Notes: generated by a model not told the origin, from the sequence alone. A DNA stretch of 64,000 nt from Maratus speciosus (GCA_963932465.1 OZ010792.1:186715377-186779376), one strand, 5' to 3'; numbered from the stretch's first letter, positions 35,785 to 47,431 are shown. A program made the numbers and translations.

Positions 35785-37542
35785 AAGACAACATGGTAGA
35801 TGAGGCTAACCAGTGAACTTGGTCGAGACCTTAGTAATTGCTGTGCACATGCTCACTCATATCGGAATCGGTAGATATATACGAGTGCTGTCGCAGGCAA
35901 AAAATCAGATTTTTCAAAATGTCACCAACTTTAGCAATTGAAACTGCTATATCTGAGCCATTTTTTAAGATAAAGACAAACAAAAAATTGCTCCTGAATC
36001 CTTATATCAAGGTCAAATACTTAAGAAAGAAACCTTTTTCAATTTCTAATTTTTTTGCACCTCACTTTAAATATATATATTTTTTAATTTAATGGCCGCC
36101 ATTTTGAAACAAGATGGCTGATGAAGCTGGCCAGCGAACTTGGTCGAGATATTGATGTATACTATCCACATGCCTTCTTCCATAGAAATAGGCGAATAAG
36201 TGTGGTATCGCGTGACAAATACAAGATCGTTTCAAAGTGTTAGCCATGATAGAAATTCAAAGTGCTATAATTCAACCACTTTTTAAGATATAAACAAAAG
36301 AACAAATTTTCAGAAACAAAAACTGCTCCAGAATCTTTGTATCAAGGCCAAACACATTAAAAAAATCTTTTTCATTTTCCAATTTTTTAATACCTCATTT
36401 TAAATTTTAAATTACATTTTTTTTAAATGGCAACCCTTTTGAAACAAGATGGCGAATGAAGCTGGCCAACGAACTCGGTCGAGACATTGGTATGTACTAT
36501 GTACAGACCAAGTTACATTCAAATCGGTTCATAAATACGCCTGTTATCGCGTGACAAAAATCAGGTCGTTTTAAAATGTCAGCCACAATAGAAATTCAAA
36601 ATTTTATAACTCAGCCATTTTTTTAGATCTAGACGAAACAAAACCTGTTCCGGAATCTTTGTATTAAGGTCAAACACATACAAAAAAAATCTTTTTCATT
36701 TTCCAATTTTTTGGTATCTCATTTTAAATTTATTTTTTTTTAATTTTTTTAAATGGCCACCATTTTGAAACAAGATGGCGAATGAAGCTGGTCAACGAAC
36801 TAGGTTGAGTTATTTGTATGTACTATGTACACACCAAGGTACATCCAAATCGGTTCATAAATACGTTTGTTATCACGTGGCAAAAATCAGGACGTTTCAA
36901 AATGTCAGCCACGCTAGAAATTCAAAATGCTATAACTCAGCCATTTTTTAAGATATAGACGAAACAAAAACTGCTCCCGAATCTTTTTATCAAGGTCAAA
37001 CACATAAGAAAAAAATATTTTTTCAATTTTCAATTTTTTGCTACCACATTTCAAATTTAAATTTTTCTTAAAATTTTAAATGGCCGCCATTTTTAAACAA
37101 GATGGCGGATGAAGCTGACCAACGAACTCGTTCGAGACATTGGTCTGTACTATGTATAAACGAAGTTACATCCAAATCGGTTCTTAAATACGCCTTTTAT
37201 CGCGTGACAAAATTCAGGACGTTTCAAAATGTCAGCTTCGCTAGAAATTCAAAATGCTATAACTCAGCCATTTTTTAAGATATAGACGAACAAAAACTGC
37301 TACGGAGTCTTTGTATAAAGGTCAAATACATAAGAAAAAAATATTTTTCCATTTTCAATTTTATGGTACCACATTTCAAATTTTAAATTTTTTAAAAAAT
37401 TTTAAATGGCCGCCATTTTGAAACAAAATGGCGGATGAAGCTGGCCAACGAACTCGGTCGAGACATTAGTATGTACTATCTACACACCGAATTACATCCA
37501 AATCGGTTCATAAATACGAGAGTTACAGTGTGACATAGGTCA

Positions 37543-37559
37543 GATATATATATATATAT

Positions 37560-37600
<41 letters not shown>
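37543..37600. repeat. (TA)n microsatellite in H2 copy 2
   Basis: A TA run with one interruption (TTGATA), positioned between array and tail exactly as in H2 copy 1. Confidence 0.95.
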
Positions 37601-37601
<1 letters not shown>

Positions 37602-37696
37602 ATTTTGAACGGAGGGTGGTTTCGGGGTCTGGGGGTCATGATCGATGAAAATATACCAAAATTTTTTGAAATCGCTTTCCTCCGAACGGCTGCAAT

Positions 37697-37724
37697 AGGT
37701 AGCTTTTTGTAAAGAAAGCTACCT
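37697..37724 (+). repeat. H2 terminal hairpin, copy 2
   Basis: Arms AGGTAGCTTT and AAAGCTACCT surround a loop TTGTAAAG. The loop text TGTAAAGA is also the loop of the unrelated H1 hairpin. Confidence 0.85.
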
Positions 37725-38760
37725 AAAAAATATTTTGGCAAAAAAAAAAGAAAGAAAGGAAGGAAGAAAAAGGCTTTAAATTTTGGAAATAATGAATGAC
37801 ATATAAATATGCAATATGCGGATTGGAATGACGGAGAAGGGGGGGGGGGAGCTACGGTTGTTAGTATCGCAGAATATTAGGGCTCTGTTACTTTTTTGTT
37901 AGTATTTAAACCCTGGTTGGTAGGTTTACACCGAAAACGAAACATCACTAATTTATATCAGGGACTAACTGAATTTGAAGTTTGATGAAAATTCGTGCAA
38001 TAGGTCTTGATATACAGCTATTGCGATAACCATGAATAATGTACTATAGTAGCGCCACCTGTTGGGCGATTTTCATCAAAAGGTACTAAGAACCAAATTA
38101 TACAAAGGACTAACTGAATGTGAACTTTTATGAAAATACGTTCATTAGTTCTTGAGATAACAGCTATTGCGGAAATCGTGAAAAATGGAGCATGTCTGCG
38201 TCACCTGTTGACCTATTTACACCAAAAAGTAATCAGCACCAGTTTATATAAAGGCCTAACTGAATCTAAAGTTTTGTGAAATTCCGTGCATTAGTTTTTG
38301 AGATAAAGCAACCACAAAATTATTGTCACATACAGACACAGAGTAACAGACAGACATTTTCTAAAAACCATCAAATCGTGTTGAGGGCCGTCTAAAACGT
38401 ATAAGTCCATCGAAAACCGAAAGCCGAAACTTTTCACGAATCCAATACTTTCTTCCTCTAAAGATAGAACAAAGTAATAAAACTATTACTAAATTGCCGA
38501 ACAAGTAAGTAATGTTCGTATGGTCCTTAGTTTTCTTTTCCACTTTTTAAGTATAACAATCTTTGTCATAAATAAACCAATAAATTTACAAAGAAAATTG
38601 TTTTTCGAGGATACTGGTTTAAATAATAAAAATAAGCTGAAGTAATAAGGAAGTAAAACTATGAAACTCTATAAAATTTGAAAAACTTAATTTTTTTTCT
38701 AATTAATAAATTCATAAAATGCATTTAATAAAATATAGTTGGTTATTTCTGCTTAGTAAC

Positions 38761-39632
38761 TACACTGATGTCCAAAATTAAGGACCAATCACAAAATGCT
38801 AATTTTCAAGTACGCGAATACTCAAAAGGAAATAATATAATTCGAATAATTACTATCTCTACAGCACAGCTAGTCCATATAACATCTCTTTCATGTCACA
38901 CATGGTCACAAGTGTCACAGTCACTACGGTGAAGCAAAAGAATAGGAAATTCCATACATCTCATTAAAAGTCTCAAATGATAACTATATGTGACTCCACT
39001 GATTTGTCACTGTGACTGCTGCTTTGTGATGAGTCACCATGTGACTTTACAATGTAGTTACATTGTGACTCTCGTGTGATTGCCATCTGTAGACTCAATT
39101 TCAAAGTCATTGCGAACGCTGCATTGTGATAAGTCACCAAATAATGTCACATTAAAGTCACATGATGACTTTCAGGTGACAGAGAGACTACTGTGAAGTC
39201 ACCATTGTGCTCCTTTGTGAAACGTCACCATGTGACTATAATGTGATATTATTTGGTGACTTATCATAATGCAAAGTTCATGATGACTTTGAAATTGAGT
39301 CTAAAAATGACAGTCACATGAGAGTCACAATGTAACTACATTGTAAAGTCACCTTGTGACTCGTCACAAAGCAGCAGTCACACTGACGTCTCATTGAAGT
39401 CCCATATAGTGATCATTTGAGACTCATGATGAGACGTGTGGAATTTCCTATTTTTTGTTTTACCGTAGTGACTGTGACTCTTGTAACCATGTGTGACATG
39501 AATGAGATGCTATATGGGCTAGTTGTGCTGTAGGGATAGTAATTATTTGAATTATATTATTTCCTTTTTCAGTATTCGCTTACTTAAAAATTAGCATTTT
39601 GTGACTGGTCCTTAATTTTGCACACCGGTGTA
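38761..39632. mobile_element. foldback MITE, 872 bp, with GTGAC-rich arms
   Basis: The whole element is one inverted repeat with arms of about 430 bp, roughly 85-90% complementary, and an axis near 39196. Ends are TACACTGATGTCCAAAATTA and (complement) TACACCGGTGTGCAAAATTA, with TA borders, as in Tc1/mariner derivatives. The inner arms are packed with GTGACT/AGTCAC strings. Non-coding. Confidence 0.92.
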
Positions 39633-41289
39633 TATCATTTAATATACTGAATAAAACTTCTGGTTCAAGTGAAGGGAAAGTATGATACAACTGTGTCTCA
39701 GGTGAAACTGGATATCCCAGTTTTGACTCAATTCCAGCAGCCCTCGCCTAGAGGGAATGGTTGAAATAGCTTGAGACCAGAAAATGAAGTAGAAATTACG
39801 ATATCTCCAAATTGGCATTTGGGCAGTTTTTGTGTTTAAAAGTTCGTTTTATCATTTTTTTTTTTTTATCTCTTTGTTCAATTTTTTTCTTCTAATTTTT
39901 AAAATTCCTAAATATGGACGCATTTGACGATACTGAAACTTTTTATGTTATTATGTGTAGCATAATCAATATGGACTAGCATCTAAAAGATCTTGTTGAT
40001 CTATGTTGCTAGCATCTAAAAGATTATTATTGCGTTTGTCATTCCGTTTCACATTATTTTGAGGGGTAAAACCTGATATCCTGCGTGGCATAAAAAAGGA
40101 TATTGAAAAGCAATAATTAAAGAGACCGTAAACAAAGTTTGAAGAAATGGCATTCAAAACTACATGGATAAGAGTGATTATGATTTTTATAATGTATGAT
40201 GATTTATGATTTTTATAATGCTGATAAGGAAGTGAACCATTTTTCCTTCACGTTTCAAAATTGTGATGAAAATAATTATCCCCTGGCCTTTAAATATAAA
40301 ATTATTAGACTTATAATGTAATATTTAGTTTGTTGGTTAGAGTTAATAATAAAATATATTGTAATAACAATAATAATAATTATTATTATTATTAATTATA
40401 TAATAATAAAATATATTGTTCCTTTTTTAAAAGGAAGTTTAAATTTTGTCATTTACCATAGGATTAAAATGTCAACTGGGGTAAAACCGGATGATTCGAC
40501 TTATTAACAATTATTAATAAAATTGGATGACCTAATCATATAATTAAATTGATATTATAGTGCAAGGATTGGTATTCAATATGTACACAAAGTTATATTA
40601 AATTGTGGCTCAAGAAAGAACTCGTAATAATGTATGCGGGTTTATTCCACTTTCCCTTATGTTTATTTAAGTTCAAAAATAGTAAAACAAAAACGATTAG
40701 AATAGAAGCTATGCGTCTGGAATAAGGAAAGAAACTAAAAATTCAAAAAGCTTTTTTCCTAAATGAAAAGAATAATTCTTTAACCAGTTGGTACTAGAGA
40801 ACCTACAATGGGTACCAAGTTGGAGTTTCTCTAGTTGCTACTGGAGAAAAATAATAACTCTCATCACCAGACAAAGTAATATCTCACAACTTACAACAAA
40901 ATCCAGCATGTATGTGAACTATCGGTGGGTCTTGCTGTTTTATGCACACACACGCACACATATCTATAAACATGTGAACTACCGATTGGTCACACGGCAG
41001 TCAGCATGTTAAGTCATTTTTCTTTAAGTTATATAATGAACTGAGCAAAAGACTAGTATGTTCTGAGTTCAGTGTTTGATAATTCATTTCTGAAATAACA
41101 ATTTTCTACACAAAGAAGTGCTAATAAATATTGACTATATTTCTAAGGTATAAAATCTCTAGATCAACGTCGGCTCTGCTAGTCGCATTTTTTATTTTCA
41201 ACCCATTTTGTATATTATTTTAACTCTCAACCTGCAATTTCATTTAATTCATGTAATATAACTAAATAATTTTAGAATATTAAATTCTT
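39633..41289. other. no gene; AT-rich, ATT microsatellite
   Basis: An AAT/ATT run near 40365-40410 is locally self-complementary. 'GGGGTAAAACC' occurs near 40481 and, as GGGGTAAAACCTGATATCC, near 40062. No protein motif recognised. Confidence 0.45.
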
Positions 41290-41575
41290 GTGAATTTTAA
41301 TGCGATATGTGATTATCTGTGTTACGTTGTTTATGCCGGCCAATTATCAACACGAGGGATATGGGCCCAAAGGGTAGGGGTGCCCTCCGTGGGGGTCTTT
41401 CTAACGGAACCTAACCCGTATTTATGCAAGGAAATTAAAGGTTCGAAGAAAACCACGGAAAACTCCAAACGATTAGGCCGAAGGGCGCGATTAGGTTCAA
41501 ACCCAACACCTCCCGTCTACCAGCTTTGAGAGCAGAACCTCTCGGCCACTGGTGGGGCCATGTGGTTATCTGCAC
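41290..41575 (-). mobile_element. tRNA-derived SINE
   Basis: On the minus strand, a box-A-like TGGCCGAGAGGTT (41548-41536) and a box-B-like GGTTTGAACC (41503-41494) are correctly spaced for an internal RNA polymerase III promoter. The TGGCCGAG start resembles Ser/Leu tRNAs. The body continues with GGAGTTTTCCGTGGTTTTC and ATAAATACGGGTTAGGTTCC, a core-like text seen in arthropod SINEs. It cannot fold as a complete tRNA. The plus-strand frame through it is chance. Confidence 0.7.
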
Positions 41576-43019
41576 GGATATTATACCAACTACTACTTTT
41601 CTAGGAAAACATTCTCTTATACTGGAAAGGGGGGGGGGGCGTCTGCTGCTTGACCCCCCCCCACACACACACACACCTGTCCTATTAATATGATAATTAT
41701 AACTCTTTAGAATTCAACACGTTAAACCTCTTTGTAAAATAAATAAAATATTGATTTTGTGATAATAGATTTAATAATTAATGTGAAAGATTGATTATTT
41801 TCTGAAATAATTTCTTGAAGTCTTGATAATTCTAATTGTTTAATTTATTTGCAAATTATTATTTGTCCACCTGTGCTTTTTAAATTACTACATTACTTAT
41901 TAGGATCAATATTTGAAAATTTTAAAAATTATTTTCTTTTTCGAATAAATTTAAAACAAGGATGCATGTTTAATCTTTTACCTGTCCCCTATGTGGAACG
42001 ATTCGAGCAACTCAAATGTGCACTATTCCCGATTATTTAAATGCAATTTCATTTGTTCAATATTTTATTCTTTTTTACATCAGTTCGTCTTCCTTTCAAA
42101 TATAATTCTTTCAAATATAATTCTCTATATAATTCTCTGAGGTATTTTTTTAGTATTTTTCTTTTAATTATACTTGTTACGGAGAGAAACGTACCGACAT
42201 AGGTAAGTAGTTAAGGCATTTCGTTCAAATATAGATATTTCATTTAATTTTTTCCCAAAAATAAAGATTGCAATCTCTTGGAATCACAAACTGTTTGACT
42301 TCGAAAGTTTAATTGTAACATAACGGGCCAAACAAAGTCTTTTAATAAATCGCTGAAGCGTTACAAAAACCTATTGTGTTAAATCGTAAGAGATCACTGA
42401 GCAGGAACATGTATACGGAATTCGAATGTTATCAATCATTTCCAAAATCGAGGTTCTTTTGTATTTTTAACACGTTTATAAGTGGATGATTTTATATGTG
42501 GATGATGTTGGTCAAGGACCAATGTGTTTTTTTTCCCCTCTGTTATTCTTCTGTATGGGTGTATGAATTTATAGTCATAACAAAAGTTTAGCCATTTTAA
42601 CAATTTTGATAGATGTTCGTTAGAAGTTGAATTTGCTAGCTTTTAGATTGATCATAGAGAATGCCAGCGTAACACGAGTTATTATGCATTAAATGATTTG
42701 CAACTTTTATTAAATTATAGTAAATAGTATTTAAATAACAGTAATAAATCTTGTTGTTTTGTAACAAAAAAAAAAAAAAGTATAATAACTTCAGCAACTA
42801 TAAGCAACATATTAGCATTATTTGGAAAAATTGTTTCCTCAGGAATACCCCATGAATATATTTCTTGAGATTTATCGCTGTTGCTCAAATTCTTTTTTCA
42901 GAATTTTTTTTTTAATATTGAAATTTCAGAGTTTTATAATTTTACAATTTTTTATGTTAATTGTGATAATAAAAGCACTATTCTTCCCTCTAAACTGATT
43001 AACAAGTCAGCAATTATAC
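41576..43019. other. no gene; G-run, C-run and AC repeat near 41628-41682
   Basis: A G11 run at about 41628, a C-run at about 41656 and an AC repeat after it may be the truncated end of another element. The rest is AT-rich without signal. Confidence 0.45.
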
Positions 43020-43290
43020 CTGAATTCTTTTGTATAGTCCTATAAAAGAACTATACGTATTATAATCACTATATTTAATGGAAAACGTGCTGCGATATAC
43101 TTCAATAAAATACATATAAATATCGCCGAGTTTTAAATGAAAAATTAAAATGTATTATTAAGATGTATTTAAAGAAATTACAACTTTCAAACGGTATTAT
43201 AATAGGATTCTTTTGTGGCGCCCTGTGGCGATAATTTTAAGTGCTATAGACACCCTTATTCAATAGAAATCATGCTGTCGATGACAGTAA
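43020..43290. repeat. relative of the ~170 bp tandem units
   Basis: 'GAATTCTTTTGTATAG', 'AAGAACTATACGTATTATAA' and 'GGAAAACGTGCTG' resemble parts of the array at 19900-20870. Strongly diverged. Confidence 0.35.
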
Positions 43291-44299
43291 CAACATACTA
43301 AAATTTCGTTGTTGTCCGTTCTCATATTACGTAAAATGTTACAAAATTCATTGCATGCTTTTTGGCTTATGATTTTTTTATTGGTACATGTACCTATTTA
43401 TATTATACCAGTTCACAGGAGAAAATTTTAAAAAAAATGCCAAAAGCAGAAGAAAAGCACTGAACTTTAATGCAAAAAATGTACATGTATTTAGGTTGAA
43501 ACACGATCCCCATTAAAATTATGCATGTAGTCAAAACTTGAGATATGCAGGGTCAAAATTTTCAGATTCGAACCCGACCCGGCCCTTCCAAAAATTACTG
43601 GCCTGGTCCGGTATAAAAGCTGAAACTTCGGTTCTAGAGACCAGCCCGTGCAAAATATTTCTCGTCCCGGTCTGGCCCAGGATAAAAGTTAAAAGTTCGG
43701 CTCGAGCCCTGCCCGTACAAAAATTTAATTGGCGCGGCCCGACACGAATGAATTTCTGCAAAACATGCCAATATTTCTGAAGTAACATTATCTTACAATT
43801 AAAATTATTTAAAGACCACTCTTACTTATGCTTGGTTTTTACTTTCAGATTCTGTTCGAAATTCATGGAATACAGAGTAACAATAATTTAATGACTACTT
43901 ATATAATTACGTACATAAGCACTGGTTAAAAAAAATGGCTTAGACAATTACATTCAAATGAAGATGTGTAGTTTAAAATGAAAGTAAAAAGATAATAAAA
44001 GAAAATCATATTTTTAAAGCTCATTATAAAAAAAAGTACATTTTTAAAAATATATCTCTGTAATTTATTAAATAAAAATAAATTTGTAAATATTTCGTTA
44101 AACAAATATAGAAAATCACTATAATTTATGCGAAAATAAATAAATAAAAAGCCAGCCCAACACGAGCTCGGGAGAGAAGAATTTTAAAAGTCTGCACGGA
44201 TCCGGCCCATGGTCGTACCAAATTTATTTTATAGCACTCGAACCTGGCCAGGCCTAGACTTTATTATTCCCGGGACTGGAAATTTCGGTCCGTGCAAAC

Positions 44300-45062
44300 C
44301 TCTAGGACAGGGTTGGCGAACCTATAGCACGCGTGCCAGAGTTGGCACGTGAGCTAATTTTTCAGGCACGCTAAAAATTTTAATTTGGTAATCGTTATAC
44401 AGTTCAAATCCATTTTTTATTTCTGTTATAACCAACAAATTTTATCCATACGGACAGATCACAAATAATGCAATTATTTTTTGCATCAATTAACACATCA
44501 GAATAATTTTCTTTTCCTGGCATGCTATGCAGCGTTTTCGACAAGTATTTTGTCTTTCTATAGGAATTTAAAAAGATGTAATTTTCAAATGAATTTCGTT
44601 TGACAGTCACTGCAATCAAATAGCAAATGGACCCAATTTAGCTATGTATATTTGTAAAAATAGCAAACATCTCATCAATACATTATTAGTGCATTGTTTA
44701 ATGCAACTTGGAAAATTATAACCGATGTGTTGCATTAATAATAAGTTAAAAATTGGTGAAATAAAAACTCGTATTTTTCCCCCTTATTACAGTACATACC
44801 GCATAAATGAATCCTATTTACGAATTAAATATTCATTGATTTAATGGCTGATTCCAATATACAGAAAAATCGCATTCTGATTTTTAATATTTTTTAATTA
44901 TTAATGCGTGACAACAACATATTTTATAACCAGAATTTCGTATAAACATCGTACTCTTAAAAATTATCTTTGTTTAAGTTTGGCACGTTACGTTATTGAT
45001 AGATATTGTTTGTGAATTTTCGGCACGCGCACGTGAAAAGGTTCTCCGAGTCTGCTCTACAC
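44300..45062. mobile_element. hAT-type MITE 1, 747 bp
   Basis: Element 44308-45054 begins CAGGGTTGGCGAACCTATAG and ends GGTTCTCCGAGTCTG, a decayed complement. The flanks CTCTAGGA and CTCTACAC agree at five or six of eight positions, consistent with an old 8 bp duplication. 'GGCACG' text lies inside both ends. A 71-codon minus frame inside shows no recognised motif. Confidence 0.75.
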
Positions 45063-45442
45063 TGTAAAAAAAAATCTGTGAAGTTACTAAAGTTTTTCTA
45101 GGAAACTTGGATTCCTAGAACTTTTCATGTAACGGCAACAACAAAATTTCATGTAACAGACACACTTTTGCGCCGAAAATCAAAAAATCTGCAAGGTTAC
45201 TAAGAATTTTTTTGGAAACTGGGATTCCGAGAACTTTTCATGTAACTCCAGCCAGGGTTACAAATAAAAGTTTAGTAAGATTACTGAAATTTTAGCAGAT
45301 TCATTTGTAAAGTTACAGATTTTTGTAGCTTTACAAAAACTAGTTTTGTAGATTTGCAGCTTTTTTCGTACAGTTACAGGTGAAAGTTTAGTAAGCATGT
45401 AACTTTACATCTGTAGAACTACAGATTTTTTTTTACAGTGTA
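45058..45442. mobile_element. TA-flanked MITE, 385 bp, abutting hAT MITE 1
   Basis: Ends TACACTGTAAAAAAAAATCT and (complement) TACACTGTAAAAAAAAATCT are near-perfect inverted repeats. The interior has a direct repeat, 'GGAAACTTGGATTCCTAGAA' at 45101 and a close copy at 45215. Its left end overlaps the hAT target-duplication copy. Confidence 0.85.
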
Positions 45443-45515
45443 GGAAGAATAAAGTCCTTGCTCAGTCGGAAAAAAAAAGAAGTCAGGTCTTGTCCGGCCC
45501 GAGTCTGTCAATATT

Positions 45516-46320
45516 GGAAAGTATTACATAATCTATGCAAAATAAATGCTTTTTTTTTGTTCTAATTTTATTCTTTAAATAGTCATAAATTTCATTTAAT
45601 CTTTTTTTATCTTTAAAAGATTGATTTGTTTCTATAAAAAATTATACCTTTCCAATATAAAATACAAGAAGTCCACCGTAAACATTTGAGAAGACTTTTC
45701 AAGATTTCTCTCAAGAAATAAAAGTTTGTTTGGGAATTTATAATTATGAATATTCATTACAGTGATAATTTTAAGATTACGCAAACATAATTCGTAGTTT
45801 GGATAAATACTACTGAAAGCAAGGACAAGGACAGATTTTCGTTAAATGCTATCTAATTGTATCTGTTCCAATTTTTTTTTTTTCTCAGACTTATAACTTT
45901 CCTCAGGGTATCGTTTGTCTTAAAAGCAATATAAATATTTGAAGGCCACCTTATTATGAAGATTTTCTGATTGCCAACGTAGCCTAGGGGTTATATTCAG
46001 TAATAACCTTAAAAGAATCTACATTAAGTTAAAATCATTCCAGAAATTGGTTTGAGATTCAGTGGAATTAAAATCTATAGGCTGATTTTCGATAATTGAA
46101 GTAAGAAGAAAAAAAAATGTGCATTTCGAAAAGTGTATCTGGAATTTGGACACATGATTTAAATTTCCCTTCTTCTACTGCTAAAAATAAAATAAAATAA
46201 AATAAACCATAGTACATGAAAACGAACATTTTGAAAATTAAAGTCAAATACAGTTTTGAAAACTACATCTGTAATAGTAGTTTTTTTAACCTTCTCATTT
46301 TTGACAGAATCAAACAAAAA

Positions 46321-46369
<49 letters not shown>

Positions 46370-46628
46370 AAGAAAGAAAAAAAAAAGAGAAAAAAATAAC
46401 AAAAAAACCCCAGAGAACCAGAGAACTGTTCTTATTTTATTTTTCTCCTTTATGACACATAAATATCATGTGAAATTCAATAATGCTTGAAAAACATACA
46501 AATAAATGTGTTTTTAAAATGATTTTTAAAAAAAACTAATGAAAAGTAACTATAATTTATATATTTACCACAATTGTATAAATATCTGATTTTTGTGTGA
46601 TTCACTTATTAGTAGCTCCTCAAGGACA
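45516..46628. other. no gene; long poly(A)
   Basis: A44 at 46324-46367 followed by GAAA units. The plus frame across it encodes a poly-lysine run and is an artefact of the tract. Confidence 0.5.
46324..46367. repeat. poly(A), 44 bases
   Basis: The longest homopolymer in the window, trailing into GAAA repeats. No retroposon body recognised before it. Confidence 0.95.
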
Positions 46629-47431
46629 TTCTAGAGCAGGGTCGGCGAACCTTTTTACATCCGCGTGCCAATATTTTCCCCAAAAATTTTCAACTGAATA
46701 TGGCGTGCCAAAAATGCCCCCCCCTCCCCGACCTCTCATTCCCGCAAAAAAATAACGAATTATAAGTTAGTTTAATTCTAATAATAATAAATAATAGCGT
46801 CAGAATTATACATCATTATTAGACTGTTACAATAGCTAACTTACCTGCGGGTAATACCAACATACGCATTATAGAAATAATTATAGAAAAATATAATTAT
46901 AGTTTTCATTTCATTTTACAAATGTTTTAGCAATTATTATTTTTTTCATAACTTATGAAAAAAGTCATGCTTTATTAGTTTTATTAATACTTTTGCAGCT
47001 TAACAAACTACAGATCAGTTATCAAATTCTAGCAAAAGTTAAACAAAGCCTCATGTGCAGGTCAAAACGTGTTAAATTGTGCAGAAATATTACAGCAAAG
47101 AATAATTTGATTTCTTAGATTTCTCTCTTGCTATGCGAATCATAGGTGCCATCATAACGGAATCGAGGAAATGGGGAGTTGGGAAGGGTGAAATACTTCT
47201 AAGTGGGAAGTTCAGTGATATAACAAGTACACAAGTACCTATTATAGAAAACAAAAGCTATTTTCAATGAACCTCGTGTATTAATTTTTTAAAAAAAGAA
47301 TAAAGAGGTGCAGAATTTTGGGAATTTGATTGAATTTTGATTTAGAACTTCAATAAACGGCGTGCCAAAAATATCTTCCAGCGTGCCAGTTACGGCACGC
47401 GTGCCATAGGTTCGCCAACCCTGTTCTAGAG
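46629..47431. mobile_element. hAT-type MITE 2, 787 bp, perfect 8 bp target duplication
   Basis: TTCTAGAG flanks the element (46629-46636, 47424-47431). Ends CAGGGTCGGCGAACCT and (complement) CAGGGTTGGCGAACCTATGG are inverted repeats, with GGCGTGCCAAAAAT inside both ends. Same family as MITE 1 at 44308. Confidence 0.92.

Larger units (their letters stand above)
35785..37735 (+). repeat. H2 family repeat element, copy 2 (~327 bp tandem units plus tail)
   Basis: Six units begin near 35788, 36092, 36427, 36753, 37080 and 37406. Each carries 'ATGGCCGCCATTTTGAAAC', 'GAAGCTGGCCAACGAACTC', 'GGTCGAGACATTGG', 'CATCCAAATCGGTTC' and 'AAAATGCTATAACTCAGCCA'. The last unit runs into a TA microsatellite (37543-37600), then the H2 tail and hairpin (37697-37724). 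Units at the 3' side are more alike than the first. No protein is encoded. Confidence 0.85.
34525..37923. mobile_element. hAT-like transposon, 3.4 kb, with 8 bp target duplication
   Basis: GTTGGTAG flanks the element at 34525-34532 and 37916-37923. Ends read CAGGGCTTAATTTGC and (complement) CAGGGTTTAAATAC. A relative of the left-terminal region ('GAGCCCACCGGAG..TATAAATAC') occurs at 55187-55300. No transposase was recognised. The interior holds a foldback (34800-35190) and an H2 array (35785-37735), which together account for much of its length. Confidence 0.75.
34471..38496 (+). mobile_element. H1 element, copy G (second unit), split by a hAT-like insertion
   Basis: The monomer starting at 34474 ('TATTGCGGAAATTGTG') runs to CACCTGTTGGTAG (34532) and resumes at 37916 with GTTGGTAGGTTTACACC, restoring the normal monomer order. 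Further cores are at 38052 (GCGCCACCT) and 38199 (GCGTCACCT). The hairpin is at 38446-38476. Confidence 0.65.
43548..45515. repeat. GC-rich 'GGCCCG' repeat interrupted by two MITEs
   Basis: Units of about 70 bp with 'GGTATAAAAGCTGAAACTTC' and 'GGATAAAAGTTAAAAGTTC' lie at 43609 and 43679 amid CCCGACCCGGCCC text. Similar GGCCC-rich text resumes at 44148-44307 and again at 45470-45515 (TTGTCCGGCCCGAGTC). The two MITEs at 44308-45442 separate the last two blocks. Overlapping open frames on both strands in the first block reflect its base composition, not a gene. Confidence 0.5.

Noticed and set aside
35785..37735. CRISPR-like or functional repeat array
   Set aside because: Units are ~327 bp, contiguous and without unique spacers, and the sequence is eukaryotic. 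It is a satellite-type tandem array.
43531..43788. Two opposite-strand frames (85 and 80 codons) over the same bases
   Set aside because: Dense GGCCC repeats lack stop codons by composition. The mirrored frames and ~70 bp periodicity indicate a repeat.
46216..46455. 79-codon frame with a long lysine run
   Set aside because: The lysines are the translation of a 44-base poly(A) tract.
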